Shown one piece after another: positions 1 through 7,998 of a DNA stretch of 64,000 nt (position 1 is the stretch's first letter; the number at the start of each line of letters is the position of its first letter). Both the position numbers and the translations under genes were made by a program. The stretch comes from Phycisphaerales bacterium (GTDB taxonomy: Bacteria > Planctomycetota > Phycisphaerae > Phycisphaerales > SM1A02), in NCBI GenBank assembly GCA_029260575.1, contig JAJDDB010000016.1, positions 282,393 to 346,392 of the forward strand. Reading direction: 5' to 3'. Below the pieces are notes generated by a model that saw only the letters and a program-made list of their open reading frames with translations, was not told the DNA's origin and did not search any database.

Positions 1-1027
1 GCGTAAACCGTGTGCGTGTTTCATTGATCGGCGCAAGCCGCTGCCTGCGGGCGATTCGATCGGAGGCCAGTTGAATGTCCAGGCGGCGCAATTGGCCGCT
101 GACGGTATCGAACAACACGATCTGCCCGGCCTGGGCGAAGACGATCCTCGTGCCGCGGGGACGATTCTCGCCGCTGGCCCAGCGAATGTCGTAGCTGTTG
201 AGATCAGTCGGGTCCGCGCCGGTGCGCGAGAATGTGGTCAATTGTTTGAGGTCTCCGCCTTCGGGCGAATCGGAATAGAGATTGGATGTTCCATCGCGAT
301 CGGAAACGAAGAAGACTCGGCCGAGCATCCACATCGGAAACAGATCGTTTGCATCGTTGTCAGTGAGATTCGAAAACGTGTTGGCATTCAGATCGCCGAC
401 CCAGATATCAGGCGCGGTGCCGCCACGATAGCGCTTCCACGTCCAGGCTTCATTGGAGTACGGCGTAAACGCAATCCGCCGTCCAGTGGAGCTCAGTGAA
501 CAGAGCGTGCAGTTGCCAAGGTCATAGCGCTGCGGCATGCCTCCACTAATTGAGATGCGCCACAATTCATCGCGACCGTTGGGGTCGCGCCGCGCGCTGC
601 GAAACATGATAGCGCGGGAGGTCGGCAGCCAGGCGATGGATTCATCATCTCCCGGGTGAAATGTAAGGCGAGTGGGCGCGCCGCCGGTGATAGGCATGAC
701 ATAAACGTCAACGTTGCCATCGTATTCACCGGTAAAAGCGATGCGCGTGCCATCCGGGCTGATGGTTGGATGCGATTCGTTACCCGGGCTTGAGGTAAGT
801 CGATACGCAACGACAGGAGTTTCGTCGTTTGCATCATCAACAACTGTTGCGGTCCAGATGTCGCCTTCACTTACAAAGATGACCGTTGATTCATGCACAG
901 CAGGTTGGCTGTAGTACCCGGGTTCGGTGGCAATTGCGGAGCTGCCCGCCACGAGAGCCGCAATGACTCCGGCTGCATGTTTCGAGTTGGAGAAACGATG
1001 TCTAAACCGAATCGCGTGTGCAGTCAC
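1..1027 (-). CDS. Tricorn protease homologue (S41 family), N-terminal part, cut by window edge
   Basis: Only the first 342 codons are present; the gene continues beyond base 1. A GTG start at 1027 is chosen because AGGAG lies seven bases before it. A signal-peptide-like stretch (about residues 15-33, small and hydrophobic, ending near AIA) suggests export. The rest is a six-bladed WD40-like beta propeller: motifs 'GYYSQPAVH', 'FTGEYDGNVDVYVMP', 'TWKRYRGGTAPDIWV' and 'FFVSDRDGTSNLY' are hallmarks of the tricorn-protease N-terminal domain. In this family the propeller gates access of peptides to a C-terminal PDZ and serine protease core, which is outside the window and so not verified. TolB-like propellers are the alternative, but the GEYDGN and WKRYRGG blocks favour tricorn. 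Upstream lies a 362-base gap shared with the divergent PEP-CTERM gene. Confidence 0.85.
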   Translation of the reverse strand, partial: MTAHAIRFRHRFSNSKHAAGVIAALVAGSSAIATEPGYYSQPAVHESTVIFVSEGDIWTATVVDDANDETPVVAYRLTSSPGNESHPTISPDGTRIAFTGEYDGNVDVYVMPITGGAPTRLTFHPGDDESIAWLPTSRAIMFRSARRDPNGRDELWRISISGGMPQRYDLGNCTLCSLSSTGRRIAFTPYSNEAWTWKRYRGGTAPDIWVGDLNANTFSNLTDNDANDLFPMWMLGRVFFVSDRDGTSNLYSDSPEGGDLKQLTTFSRTGADPTDLNSYDIRWASGENRPRGTRIVFAQAGQIVLFDTVSGQLRRLDIQLASDRIARRQRLAPINETRTRFT

Positions 1028-1389
1028 TTGCGAACTCCTGCGTGATGGATGCAACCTGAAGCCTGCTTGATGAAGCATACCGCGCGGCAATAGCGCTCTT
1101 ATTATCGGGCGGTTTCAACCGCGACTGTGCCGCCCTGGCAAGGATGCGCCGTGAAACTGGGGGGCTTGGGACCGATAAGGAACCCCATCAACTATGCGAA
1201 TGCGCCTTTCTTGCCAGCAAAACCCACATTTTCCATTCGACTGGTACGTCCGTCGCAAGTTATATTCTTGACTTAGCTGGCATGACCTGCATGTTTCGAG
1301 CTTACGTATCGGCCGGCGCCGATGCGGACACCAGCGTGGTGGGCGCTGGTTCGGGTGGCAGGACTCTGTGTCCTGTGGGAGAAAGAAAG
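1028..1389. promoter_or_regulatory. Divergent intergenic region with two hairpins in the leader of the PEP-CTERM gene
   Basis: This 362-base gap separates the tricorn gene (minus) from the PEP-CTERM gene (plus). Two perfect short inverted repeats sit directly before the plus-strand ribosome-binding site: ACCAGCG/CGCTGGT (1330-1336 with 1344-1350, 7-base loop) and CAGGAC/GTCCTG (1359-1364 with 1370-1375, 5-base loop). The GGGAG ribosome-binding site follows at 1377-1381. A frame open in phase with the gene begins at 1144 but has no ribosome-binding site or protein-like composition, so I treat this stretch as leader. No convincing -35/-10 pair was identified. Confidence 0.4.
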
Positions 1390-2106
1390 ATGTTGACTAA
1401 GAGTTCTGCGCTGACGCTTTCAGTGTGCGCATTCACTGCGCTCCTGTTGAGTCCTGTTGAGTCGCATGGCGCTGCGATCCTGGACGGCCTGTACAACCTG
1501 TCGAACCATCCGGATGCGGCGCAGGGGCCTCCCGGTTACGGCATTCGACTCGATGAATTAATCGACGTCACAGGCAGCAAGGATGTCTTTACGTTTGATT
1601 TTGATGACAGTCGTTCCAACATGCTCATGGAAGTCAGCGGCTCAACGATCCGCATCTTCGGCATAGTGTTCGGCGGTCTTGATGTCGGCGACGAATACGA
1701 CGATGACCTCTCCGGCCTGTGGGATGTCGACTTCACGTACAACAACGCACAGAAAATGCCCAACGATAATGATGTCTGGGTTCGCGCGGGACAGCCGACC
1801 AACACCGGTTCAATCTCGGCGCTCTTTGACAACCTCGGCACATTCGGATTGACCGACTATGCCGGTAACCATCCGTTTACATTCCGACTCGGTGATGAAA
1901 ACAGCGACGATGGACATCGCGGCTTCGACGGCATCAGCGGCTGGGGCTGGCTGAATCACGGTGATCGCGGGCACATCGCTTCCTCAGACTTCATTTTCAC
2001 TGCGACTCCGGTGCCGGTGCCGCCGGCTGTACTGCTCGGCGCGATGGGCCTGCTCGGAATGGTCGGCGTGAAAACGCGCCGCAAAATGAAGAACACCGCA
2101 AGCTGA
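1390..2106 (+). CDS. PEP-CTERM sorting-domain protein, secreted
   Basis: A 238-residue exported protein of unknown function. The ATG at 1390 is chosen over in-frame upstream starts because GGGAG lies eight bases before it and a clear signal peptide follows (hydrophobic residues 7-20, cleavage expected after about residue 30). The mature part is acidic and rich in Asp and Gly, with no recognised enzymatic motif. The C-terminus has the tripartite sorting signal: 'TPVPVPPAVLLGAMG', a hydrophobic helix, then a basic tail 'KTRRKMK'. By family knowledge such tails are recognised by an exosortase that removes them and attaches the protein to the envelope; no exosortase gene is in this window. A terminator follows. 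Confidence 0.85.
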   Translation: MLTKSSALTLSVCAFTALLLSPVESHGAAILDGLYNLSNHPDAAQGPPGYGIRLDELIDVTGSKDVFTFDFDDSRSNMLMEVSGSTIRIFGIVFGGLDVGDEYDDDLSGLWDVDFTYNNAQKMPNDNDVWVRAGQPTNTGSISALFDNLGTFGLTDYAGNHPFTFRLGDENSDDGHRGFDGISGWGWLNHGDRGHIASSDFIFTATPVPVPPAVLLGAMGLLGMVGVKTRRKMKNTAS

Positions 2107-2144
2107 TTCACCCAGCAAAGATCTGCTCACCTGAAACTGAATCC

Positions 2145-2179
2145 GCCCGTGTGTCGATTGACGCGCGGGCTGTTTTTTT
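2145..2179 (+). terminator. Intrinsic terminator of the PEP-CTERM gene
   Basis: A seven-pair stem (GCCCGTG at 2145-2151 with CGCGGGC at 2164-2170, one G-U pair) is followed at once by TG and seven T residues (2173-2179). The T tract overlaps the stop codon of the converging gene at 2178. Confidence 0.75.
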
Positions 2180-3296
2180 ATGCGAACAACCCGTCCAGCA
2201 GTTCGACGATGCCCTGGCCCTTGGTGGCGACGGTTTCGTAAATAGCCCGGCCGGTGGAGATGTCGAGCAGTTCGCGTTTGAGCTTGTTCTCGCCTGCGAA
2301 ATCAGCTTTGTTGATGACGAACACATCTGCGATTTCGAGGATTCCAGCCTTGTCCATCTGGACGGAATCGCCCATGCCCGGCACGACAACGACAGCGGTG
2401 CGATCGACATACTCACGAATGCGCACTTCGTTCTGGCCGGCCCCGACGGTTTCGATGATCAGGCGATCAAATCCCGCGCCGCCGATGAGTTCGATGATGG
2501 CGGGCAGCGTGGAATAATCCTCGCCGGTGATTGCGAGTGATCTGTAGAACACGTTTTCATCAACGGTATTGAAATCAACGCGCAATCGATCGCCGAGCAA
2601 TGCGCCGCTTGTAATGGGTGACATCGGGTCGAACGCCACGACGGCGATCTTCTCACCACGGCGGACTGTTTCAGCAGCCATTGCGGCCACGAGCGTGGAT
2701 TTACCTGCGCCGGGCGCGCCGGTCAGGCCGATGACTTGCGACGGGCGTTTGCGCGTGCCGGAAAATCCTGTTGACCCTGCATGTGCGAAACTGATATCGC
2801 GCGCGAGCCGGGCAGTGGTGTGATCGCTCTGCAGCGGCTTGTAATCATGCGTCGCATCGCGCACCGAATCGATGATCTGTTCCATCGATGTACCTGTGTG
2901 GAAGATGCGGTGTACACCTGCATCGAGCATTGTCTGCACATCTTCCTGGGGAATAATGCCGCCGACGTTGACGATCATGTCAGCCCGGCCGACGGCTGCG
3001 CATTCCTCAAGCAAACGCGGCACGAGCACAAGGTGACTGTTGCTCATCATTGAACAGGCGATGCAGTCGGCATCTTCATCACGGGCGCTGATTGCAAGGC
3101 TGCGCGGTGTCTGCCACAAGCCGGAATAGATGACGTGGATGCCGGAATCGCGCATGGCCCGGGCGATGAGCTTGACGCCGCGGTCGTGGCCGTCGAGGCC
3201 CATCTTGCCCAACAGCACGCGTGGGCGGTGCGGCAGGTCGTCGACGCGATCGGTTTTCTCGAGGCTTGAAGTTGGTTCAGCAAGTGGTTGGGCCAT
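2178..3296 (-). CDS. Fusion of cobalamin-binding domain and MeaB/ArgK-type G-protein chaperone
   Basis: A 372-residue cytoplasmic protein. Residues 24-150 match the B12-binding domain of methylmalonyl-CoA mutase: DxHxxG at 35-40 (the His ligates cobalt), 'YSGLWQTP' supplying the SxL element, and GG at 112-113. Residues 187-372 form a MeaB-type GTPase: Walker A 'GAPGAGKST' (193-201), 'FDPMSPITSGALLGDR', switch/Walker B 'ETVGAGQNE' (282-290) and G4 'NKAD' (329-332). MeaB proteins load and protect the mutase cofactor using GTP. The same B12-then-GTPase order forms the N-terminal half of IcmF, the fused isobutyryl-CoA mutase, but here the protein ends before any mutase TIM barrel, and none is nearby. 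It is probably the small-subunit/chaperone half of a split mutase whose large subunit is elsewhere. The C-terminal dimerisation segment of classical MeaB is short or missing. Confidence 0.85.
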   Translation of the reverse strand: MAQPLAEPTSSLEKTDRVDDLPHRPRVLLGKMGLDGHDRGVKLIARAMRDSGIHVIYSGLWQTPRSLAISARDEDADCIACSMMSNSHLVLVPRLLEECAAVGRADMIVNVGGIIPQEDVQTMLDAGVHRIFHTGTSMEQIIDSVRDATHDYKPLQSDHTTARLARDISFAHAGSTGFSGTRKRPSQVIGLTGAPGAGKSTLVAAMAAETVRRGEKIAVVAFDPMSPITSGALLGDRLRVDFNTVDENVFYRSLAITGEDYSTLPAIIELIGGAGFDRLIIETVGAGQNEVRIREYVDRTAVVVVPGMGDSVQMDKAGILEIADVFVINKADFAGENKLKRELLDISTGRAIYETVATKGQGIVELLDGLFA

Positions 3297-3377
3297 GACG
3301 GGTGCATGGTAGGGGATGGGTAAGCAGAAGGCGCGGCGGAAGTTCCATCACAAAGCCGCGATCGCTGGTCGCTCTGA

Positions 3378-5135
3378 TCACTGCTCGTCGAACGCGGTCC
3401 ATTGATCTGCGGCTTCAATCATGGTGTCAAACAGCTCGGATGTGACGACGTAGTTTGCGCAGTATCGCCTGTAGCGCGGATCAGCGCCATATGCAATAAG
3501 GAGGAGCGCATTGAGATCGCGTTTTGAACTCACTGCCCAGCAGAGTGCAGATTGGCCGTTGGCGTCGAGGAGATTGGGATCAGCGCCGTTGCGGAGCAGG
3601 AAGAGCGTCAGGTGATGATCGTGCCATTCGCCCGCTGCGTGCATGAGTGCGGTTTCGCCGGCATTGTTCTGCGCGTTGACATCGATGCCTTCATCGATCA
3701 GCCGCTGCAACAGCGAATAGTTCGGTTCGGAGTCGTATTCTCGGAGCGCGAAGAGTAGTGTCTCACCGGAGTTCGAGCGCGCACTTGGATCGCCACCGCA
3801 CGCAATCAATTCGTCGAACAGCACAGTGTTACCTTTGCGCACTGCAGTGGACATGGCCGATTCGTTGGGCACAGCGCCGTGTTCAAGCAGGAGCCGTGCG
3901 ACAGCTTCATGGTCGAACAGAATGGCGCCACGCAGGGCAATTTCATCGAGGGCGGGATTGCCGCCGTAGTCCAGCAACAGATTGACGGCGTCCAGATTTC
4001 CATAATGAGCAGGAAAGAGGAATGGTGTAGCGCCAAACTGGGTGGGTGCGTTGATGTCGAAGCCTGCTCTGAGCATCGCCTCGGCGCAGTCGTAACACTC
4101 ATGCTGCAATGCCGCATCCAGAGCGTCATAACTTCCGTTGATGGGATACGTCGCATCGGCACCGGCTTCGAGCAGGACCTGCACCGTCTCGTGATGACAA
4201 TTCACAGCTGCGGCGACGAGCGGCGTGAGCTTGGTGGGACGATTGTCATCTCGTTCGATCAAGAGCAACTCGTCGGGGTCAGCGCCTTCTGCGAGTAACT
4301 CCGTGACGCGCTGGGCGTTGCCGTGATAGGCAGCGTAATGCAGCGCTGGCGTCGGGTCGTGAAGGTGTGCCAGTATCAGGAATGCGCTGCACGCCGCAAG
4401 AAGAACAATGCACGCCACTGCAAGCGGGCCGAGGACAAATCGGCCGATGATCGGAATCGCCTCCGCCGCGTGTCTGCCGCATTCCGGGCAGCGAACAAAT
4501 GCGCCGTGCAGTTCGTAAGAACAAAAAACGCATTTGTTCCGTCGGCGCTTCCAGGTAGCGCGCTGCTTTCGGTTGGCGTAGAGAAGCAGCAGGAAAGCGC
4601 AAAGTGCGCCGGCCACGAGCAGCGTATTCACCACGAGCCCCGGCCAGTACACCGCAGTCGGAAGTGTGCGCACATCAGCAGGCGTGAGTTCAAATTCTGA
4701 AAGTGGATTGCCGACGAACAGCACGCCGTGGTTCTCATAATCCCAGTTGAGCACCATGCGGTAGTCGGTCGTCATGCGGGTGTAATAGAAACACCGCATC
4801 GGCCAACCGACGCTGAACGTTTCGGCTACGCCCTCGACCGCGCCTGCGATGTGTTCGTGTACATCATCGACAGGTCCTATGAGATTCGGCACCTGAGAAC
4901 CGGAGTAGGAACGATCGCTGAACATGCTCCACACTTTTGGTATTGCATTGGTCTGCGTGGCGCCGGCGTTTGAATACACGAAAATATGCTGATATTCATT
5001 CAGCGATGCGCCTTGTGCATCGGCCGAAGCAGGGTCAAACAGCCACGCAGCAGCCCATGCAAGAGTCGCGCTCACCAATACCCCGAACAACAAACAGAGC
5101 GTGATGGCGACAACAGCGCGGCGCATTGGCTGCAT
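3378..5135 (-). CDS. Membrane protein with cytoplasmic zinc ribbon and ankyrin repeats (paralogue 1)
   Basis: A 585-residue protein with a fixed modular plan. Transmembrane helix 1 is at about 7-32. A soluble stretch contains 'GWPMRCFYY' (110-118). Helix 2 (166-187) is followed by the basic 'RKQRATWKRRR'. A four-cysteine ribbon comes next (C202, C205, C216, C219; CVFC and CPEC), then helix 3 (about 233-257). About nine ankyrin-like repeats run from 261 to roughly 560, with typical 'TPLxxAA', 'LLLxxGADP' and 'GETALMHAA' blocks. The positive-inside rule puts the ribbon in the cytoplasm and the ankyrin array outside, which is inference. It is followed 21 bases downstream of a paralogue with the same layout. 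An alternative start is the ATG at 5126, matching the paralogue's N-terminus. Function unknown; ankyrin arrays bind proteins. Confidence 0.8.
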   Translation of the reverse strand: MQPMRRAVVAITLCLLFGVLVSATLAWAAAWLFDPASADAQGASLNEYQHIFVYSNAGATQTNAIPKVWSMFSDRSYSGSQVPNLIGPVDDVHEHIAGAVEGVAETFSVGWPMRCFYYTRMTTDYRMVLNWDYENHGVLFVGNPLSEFELTPADVRTLPTAVYWPGLVVNTLLVAGALCAFLLLLYANRKQRATWKRRRNKCVFCSYELHGAFVRCPECGRHAAEAIPIIGRFVLGPLAVACIVLLAACSAFLILAHLHDPTPALHYAAYHGNAQRVTELLAEGADPDELLLIERDDNRPTKLTPLVAAAVNCHHETVQVLLEAGADATYPINGSYDALDAALQHECYDCAEAMLRAGFDINAPTQFGATPFLFPAHYGNLDAVNLLLDYGGNPALDEIALRGAILFDHEAVARLLLEHGAVPNESAMSTAVRKGNTVLFDELIACGGDPSARSNSGETLLFALREYDSEPNYSLLQRLIDEGIDVNAQNNAGETALMHAAGEWHDHHLTLFLLRNGADPNLLDANGQSALCWAVSSKRDLNALLLIAYGADPRYRRYCANYVVTSELFDTMIEAADQWTAFDEQ

Positions 5136-5156
5136 TCTAGCGGCTGGTTTCAGCCC

Positions 5157-6932
5157 TCAGCGAGCAGCTTCGATGAGCTCGCGAACTTCCTGCGAAGCGA
5201 ACGACAGGTTTTCTTCTGTAATCGCAGACGGATCGGCGCCGGCATCGAGCAACAGTTTTATCTTCTCTGCATCGTCTGAAATGACTGCCCAGTACAACGG
5301 TATTCGGCCCTGTGTTGTGGCCGCGTTGGGGTTTGCCCCGTAATTCAGAAGTAACTGCACGGTGGACAGCGGACGAGCTTCGGCAGCAAAGGCGAGCGCG
5401 GTTTGACCCGTGGGCGTTGCGGTGTTTACATCGTGGCCGGCATCGAGGGCGATGCGAAGCAGTTCATCACTGCATTTCCCATCAAGTATCTCCAGCAGCA
5501 GAGTATGTTCGCGGCTGCTGCTCTTCCATGCGGAAGGAATCTCTTGCGCGTGTTGTAAGAGAACTTGTAGTGCATCAGCATCACAGGCCCAAATCGCCCA
5601 CTCATAGGAGTCCAGCGAAATCGGGCAACCCATTTCGATCATCAGGGAAACACAATGCTGCGTACCCTGCGTGGTCGGCGCGCGACTTGTCTGACTAACC
5701 GATTCGCGCATTATCCGGGACAGTGTGTGCGAATGAGATGAATAGTCGACCCCGTAGTCCGCAAGCAAATCGATGAAGGCCGGATTGCCGTTGATTGCAG
5801 CCCACCAGACCAGTCCCGATTCGAGGAATGGTGACGACGTTACTGTGGCGCCAGACTCCAGCAACAGCTTCGCAATCTCAAGATCGTCATTGGCTATGGC
5901 CTCGCCCAGCGGGGTCGCGACCACTGAGGTGCGTGTATTCACACTTGCGCCATGTTTGATCAACCATCGCACAGTTTCGATTGAGCCCGCCGCGACAGCT
6001 GCTCGCAGCGCAGTGTAGGTTGCAGCATATTTATCGCCGTTCGCCGAAACATTCTTGAGGTAGTATTGATTGATGTCTGCGCCGTCATCGAGCAGGGCCT
6101 GCATCGCGGAGATATCACCCGCGTACGCCGCACGAAGCAATCGATCGGGAGCCGGCCAGAAATACACCGCTGCTGCAGTACCAGCGACGAGCAACGATGT
6201 CTTGATGAATGCCAGCCAGAGCACAAAGAGTGCGCGCCGGTCGACCAGGGGGGTGGGCGCAGATTGATCGGTTCCGCATTCCGGACAGATCGCTGTATTG
6301 CCGCGCATGTCGTATTTGCAACAAATGCATCGCTGACGAGCTCTTAGTCTGTTGGCGCTTGACCGCAGGCAGTAATACAACCACGCAAGCACCAGCACCC
6401 AACCGGCGGCGAAGATTGCGCTGTTGATGAAAAGACCGGGAAACAACGGCCGGATCGGAAGTTCCACATCTTCGTTCGCATAATCGAGCTCGACAAATCC
6501 GCCAAGATTGATTCCGGAAAGCAGACCGTGCCGACCGATTTCCCAATCCACGAACAGCGGCTGTTCGTGGGGTGCCACGTAGAAATGCAGGCTTCGCATT
6601 GGCCATCCGGCTGCAGCACCGCGCATATAGATGACTCCGGAAGACTGCGGAGATTCATCAAGGGGAAGCCAGTCAGGAGGATCGCCCGGAGATCGGCCGG
6701 CCCCGAAGGGTGGGGGTGCATCTCGACCATCCGGAAAGTAGCGACGTTCAACGACGCGCACAGTTGTCACGGTTGTGGATCGATCAACCGCGCCATACCA
6801 GCCGTTCGTTTTGAATTCCAGAAGTTGCGCTTCGTTGGTGTCGAAGGGGAGAACTGCGGCCCAGGCGATGATCGTGCTCGTGAGGAATCCGAGTAGAAGG
6901 CACAGAATCAACGCAAGGACTGCCCGACGCAT
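5157..6932 (-). CDS. Membrane protein with cytoplasmic zinc ribbon and ankyrin repeats (paralogue 2)
   Basis: A 591-residue paralogue of the gene just downstream. The ATG at 6932 is preferred over a TTG at 7091, because it aligns 'MRRAVLALILCLLLG' with the paralogue's 'MRRAVVAITLCLLFG' and the longer form would overlap the upstream gene. The layout repeats: helix 1 (about 4-29), external domain with 'GWPMRSLHF' (109-117), helix 2 (163-190) followed by basic residues, ribbon cysteines C202, C205, C216, C219, helix 3 (about 235-258), then ankyrin repeats to the end. The four cysteines have the same residue numbers in both proteins (paralogue 1 counted from its longer start), while the ankyrin parts have diverged. 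Three zinc-ribbon genes lie in a row here and probably share a transcript. Confidence 0.8.
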   Translation of the reverse strand: MRRAVLALILCLLLGFLTSTIIAWAAVLPFDTNEAQLLEFKTNGWYGAVDRSTTVTTVRVVERRYFPDGRDAPPPFGAGRSPGDPPDWLPLDESPQSSGVIYMRGAAAGWPMRSLHFYVAPHEQPLFVDWEIGRHGLLSGINLGGFVELDYANEDVELPIRPLFPGLFINSAIFAAGWVLVLAWLYYCLRSSANRLRARQRCICCKYDMRGNTAICPECGTDQSAPTPLVDRRALFVLWLAFIKTSLLVAGTAAAVYFWPAPDRLLRAAYAGDISAMQALLDDGADINQYYLKNVSANGDKYAATYTALRAAVAAGSIETVRWLIKHGASVNTRTSVVATPLGEAIANDDLEIAKLLLESGATVTSSPFLESGLVWWAAINGNPAFIDLLADYGVDYSSHSHTLSRIMRESVSQTSRAPTTQGTQHCVSLMIEMGCPISLDSYEWAIWACDADALQVLLQHAQEIPSAWKSSSREHTLLLEILDGKCSDELLRIALDAGHDVNTATPTGQTALAFAAEARPLSTVQLLLNYGANPNAATTQGRIPLYWAVISDDAEKIKLLLDAGADPSAITEENLSFASQEVRELIEAAR

Positions 6933-6951
6933 AGGCAACAGTGTACCTGCG

Positions 6952-7383
6952 TCATGCGTATTCCAAAATGACGAGCGCGCTGATCCACTCTGTAAGGACC
7001 GCCAGAATTGCATTCGCGACGGTTCGCCTGCAGATTCGGTGCTCGCGAGCATGCCACAACATCGCGCCGAGGATGAGATGCGCGAGGGCAATCATCGACA
7101 CTTCGCTGCCCGAACTCGAACATCCACGGCAGCAGAAATAGCGATACCCCCACGTTGATACTTCATCCAAAGATACTTTGATGACGAGGCAGACCGTCGC
7201 AAGAGCGACACCGACCGAAATTCCAGCTGCGCTGCGGGCCAGATCTGGATCGATCGGTTCCGGCTGATCGTTCGGGTCAAAGGCGTTGCCGCATTCCTGG
7301 CAGACATCGTTCGGCAGGCCGAAGAGGTCATACCCACAGTGCGCGCAGCGCAGACGATGCGTGTCATCGCAAGTGCGTCGCAT
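6952..7383 (-). CDS. Small zinc-ribbon membrane protein
   Basis: A 143-residue protein beginning 'MRRTCDDTHRLRCAHCGYDL'. The ATG at 7383 puts the zinc ribbon near the N-terminus; a longer frame from 7488 adds a low-quality extension. The ribbon is CAHCGYDL...CQECG, followed by three predicted membrane helices (about 50-70, 93-110, 122-142) and an internal cysteine cluster 'YFCCRGCSS'. The first gene of a likely three-gene unit with the two ankyrin proteins, 19 bases before the next start. The 'CGYDL...C.ECG' ribbon is common in Phycisphaerae membrane proteins, but its role is not known to me. No enzymatic motif. Confidence 0.7.
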   Translation of the reverse strand: MRRTCDDTHRLRCAHCGYDLFGLPNDVCQECGNAFDPNDQPEPIDPDLARSAAGISVGVALATVCLVIKVSLDEVSTWGYRYFCCRGCSSSGSEVSMIALAHLILGAMLWHAREHRICRRTVANAILAVLTEWISALVILEYA

Positions 7384-7527
7384 TGGCTGTGTTCCCGCAC
7401 GGCAGTTGAGAAATGAAGTGAGCGAATGCCGTGTGTGGAATATAGATACGCGGCGTTGATGCGCGCGGTTGCGATGTGTGCGGCGCATCTCTTGGTGGCG
7501 GCGATGCAGAGCTTTGGGGCGGGTGGT

Positions 7528-7998
7528 TTAGCGCGCGGGTTCCAACGGTATGCAGATTTGTGTGAGCAGTTTGTCCTGCGGTGTGTTCTGTGGATTGTTG
7601 AGATACATTTCTATGACAGGCGCAGCGGCGGGCGCTTTGCCGGAGGTGGGGAGCCATTGTTTGAACAGTTGCAGATACACATCCTGCAACTGATCGTACG
7701 GACCCTGGTGGGTGGTGGTCGCGTATGCACCTGCGTGGGTTTTCTGAATACCGACATCGCCCTCGGGTTGAATTGAATCATCAACGACGAGGCAGGCGTC
7801 GTAACGGAGTTTGTCTTCGGGCGTGACTGCGGGATCATCCCACGCCATGCCGAAGGTTTTCATGTCCGGCCCGAGCAGCTGCTTTGGGCCGGCCCACGCC
7901 ATGAGCTGTTGCCACGTCTGGCCGACGTCTTTGTAACAGCCGGTATGGCGCACAAACGCGACGCGGTGTGCTGGAATTTCTCGAATGTTGACCTGCAT
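7528..7998 (-). CDS. GyrI-like small-molecule-binding domain, possibly translated alone
   Basis: The C-terminal half of the frameshifted regulator forms an intact 156-residue GyrI/Rob effector domain starting 'MQVNIREIPAHRVAFVRHTG' and containing 'GAYATTTHQGPYDQL', near the typical ligand-binding strand. An ATG at 7998 is preceded by AGAGGA about seven bases away, so the domain could be made by itself even though the DNA-binding half is out of frame. Stand-alone GyrI-like proteins are known and bind small hydrophobic molecules or, in E. coli SbmC, protect gyrase. Whether this internal start is used is inference. Confidence 0.55.
   Translation of the reverse strand: MQVNIREIPAHRVAFVRHTGCYKDVGQTWQQLMAWAGPKQLLGPDMKTFGMAWDDPAVTPEDKLRYDACLVVDDSIQPEGDVGIQKTHAGAYATTTHQGPYDQLQDVYLQLFKQWLPTSGKAPAAAPVIEMYLNNPQNTPQDKLLTQICIPLEPAR

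Noticed and set aside
1279..1300. Possible sigma-54 promoter (TGGCATGACCTGC) before the PEP-CTERM gene
   Set aside because: The GG and GC elements are two bases too close for the -24/-12 consensus.
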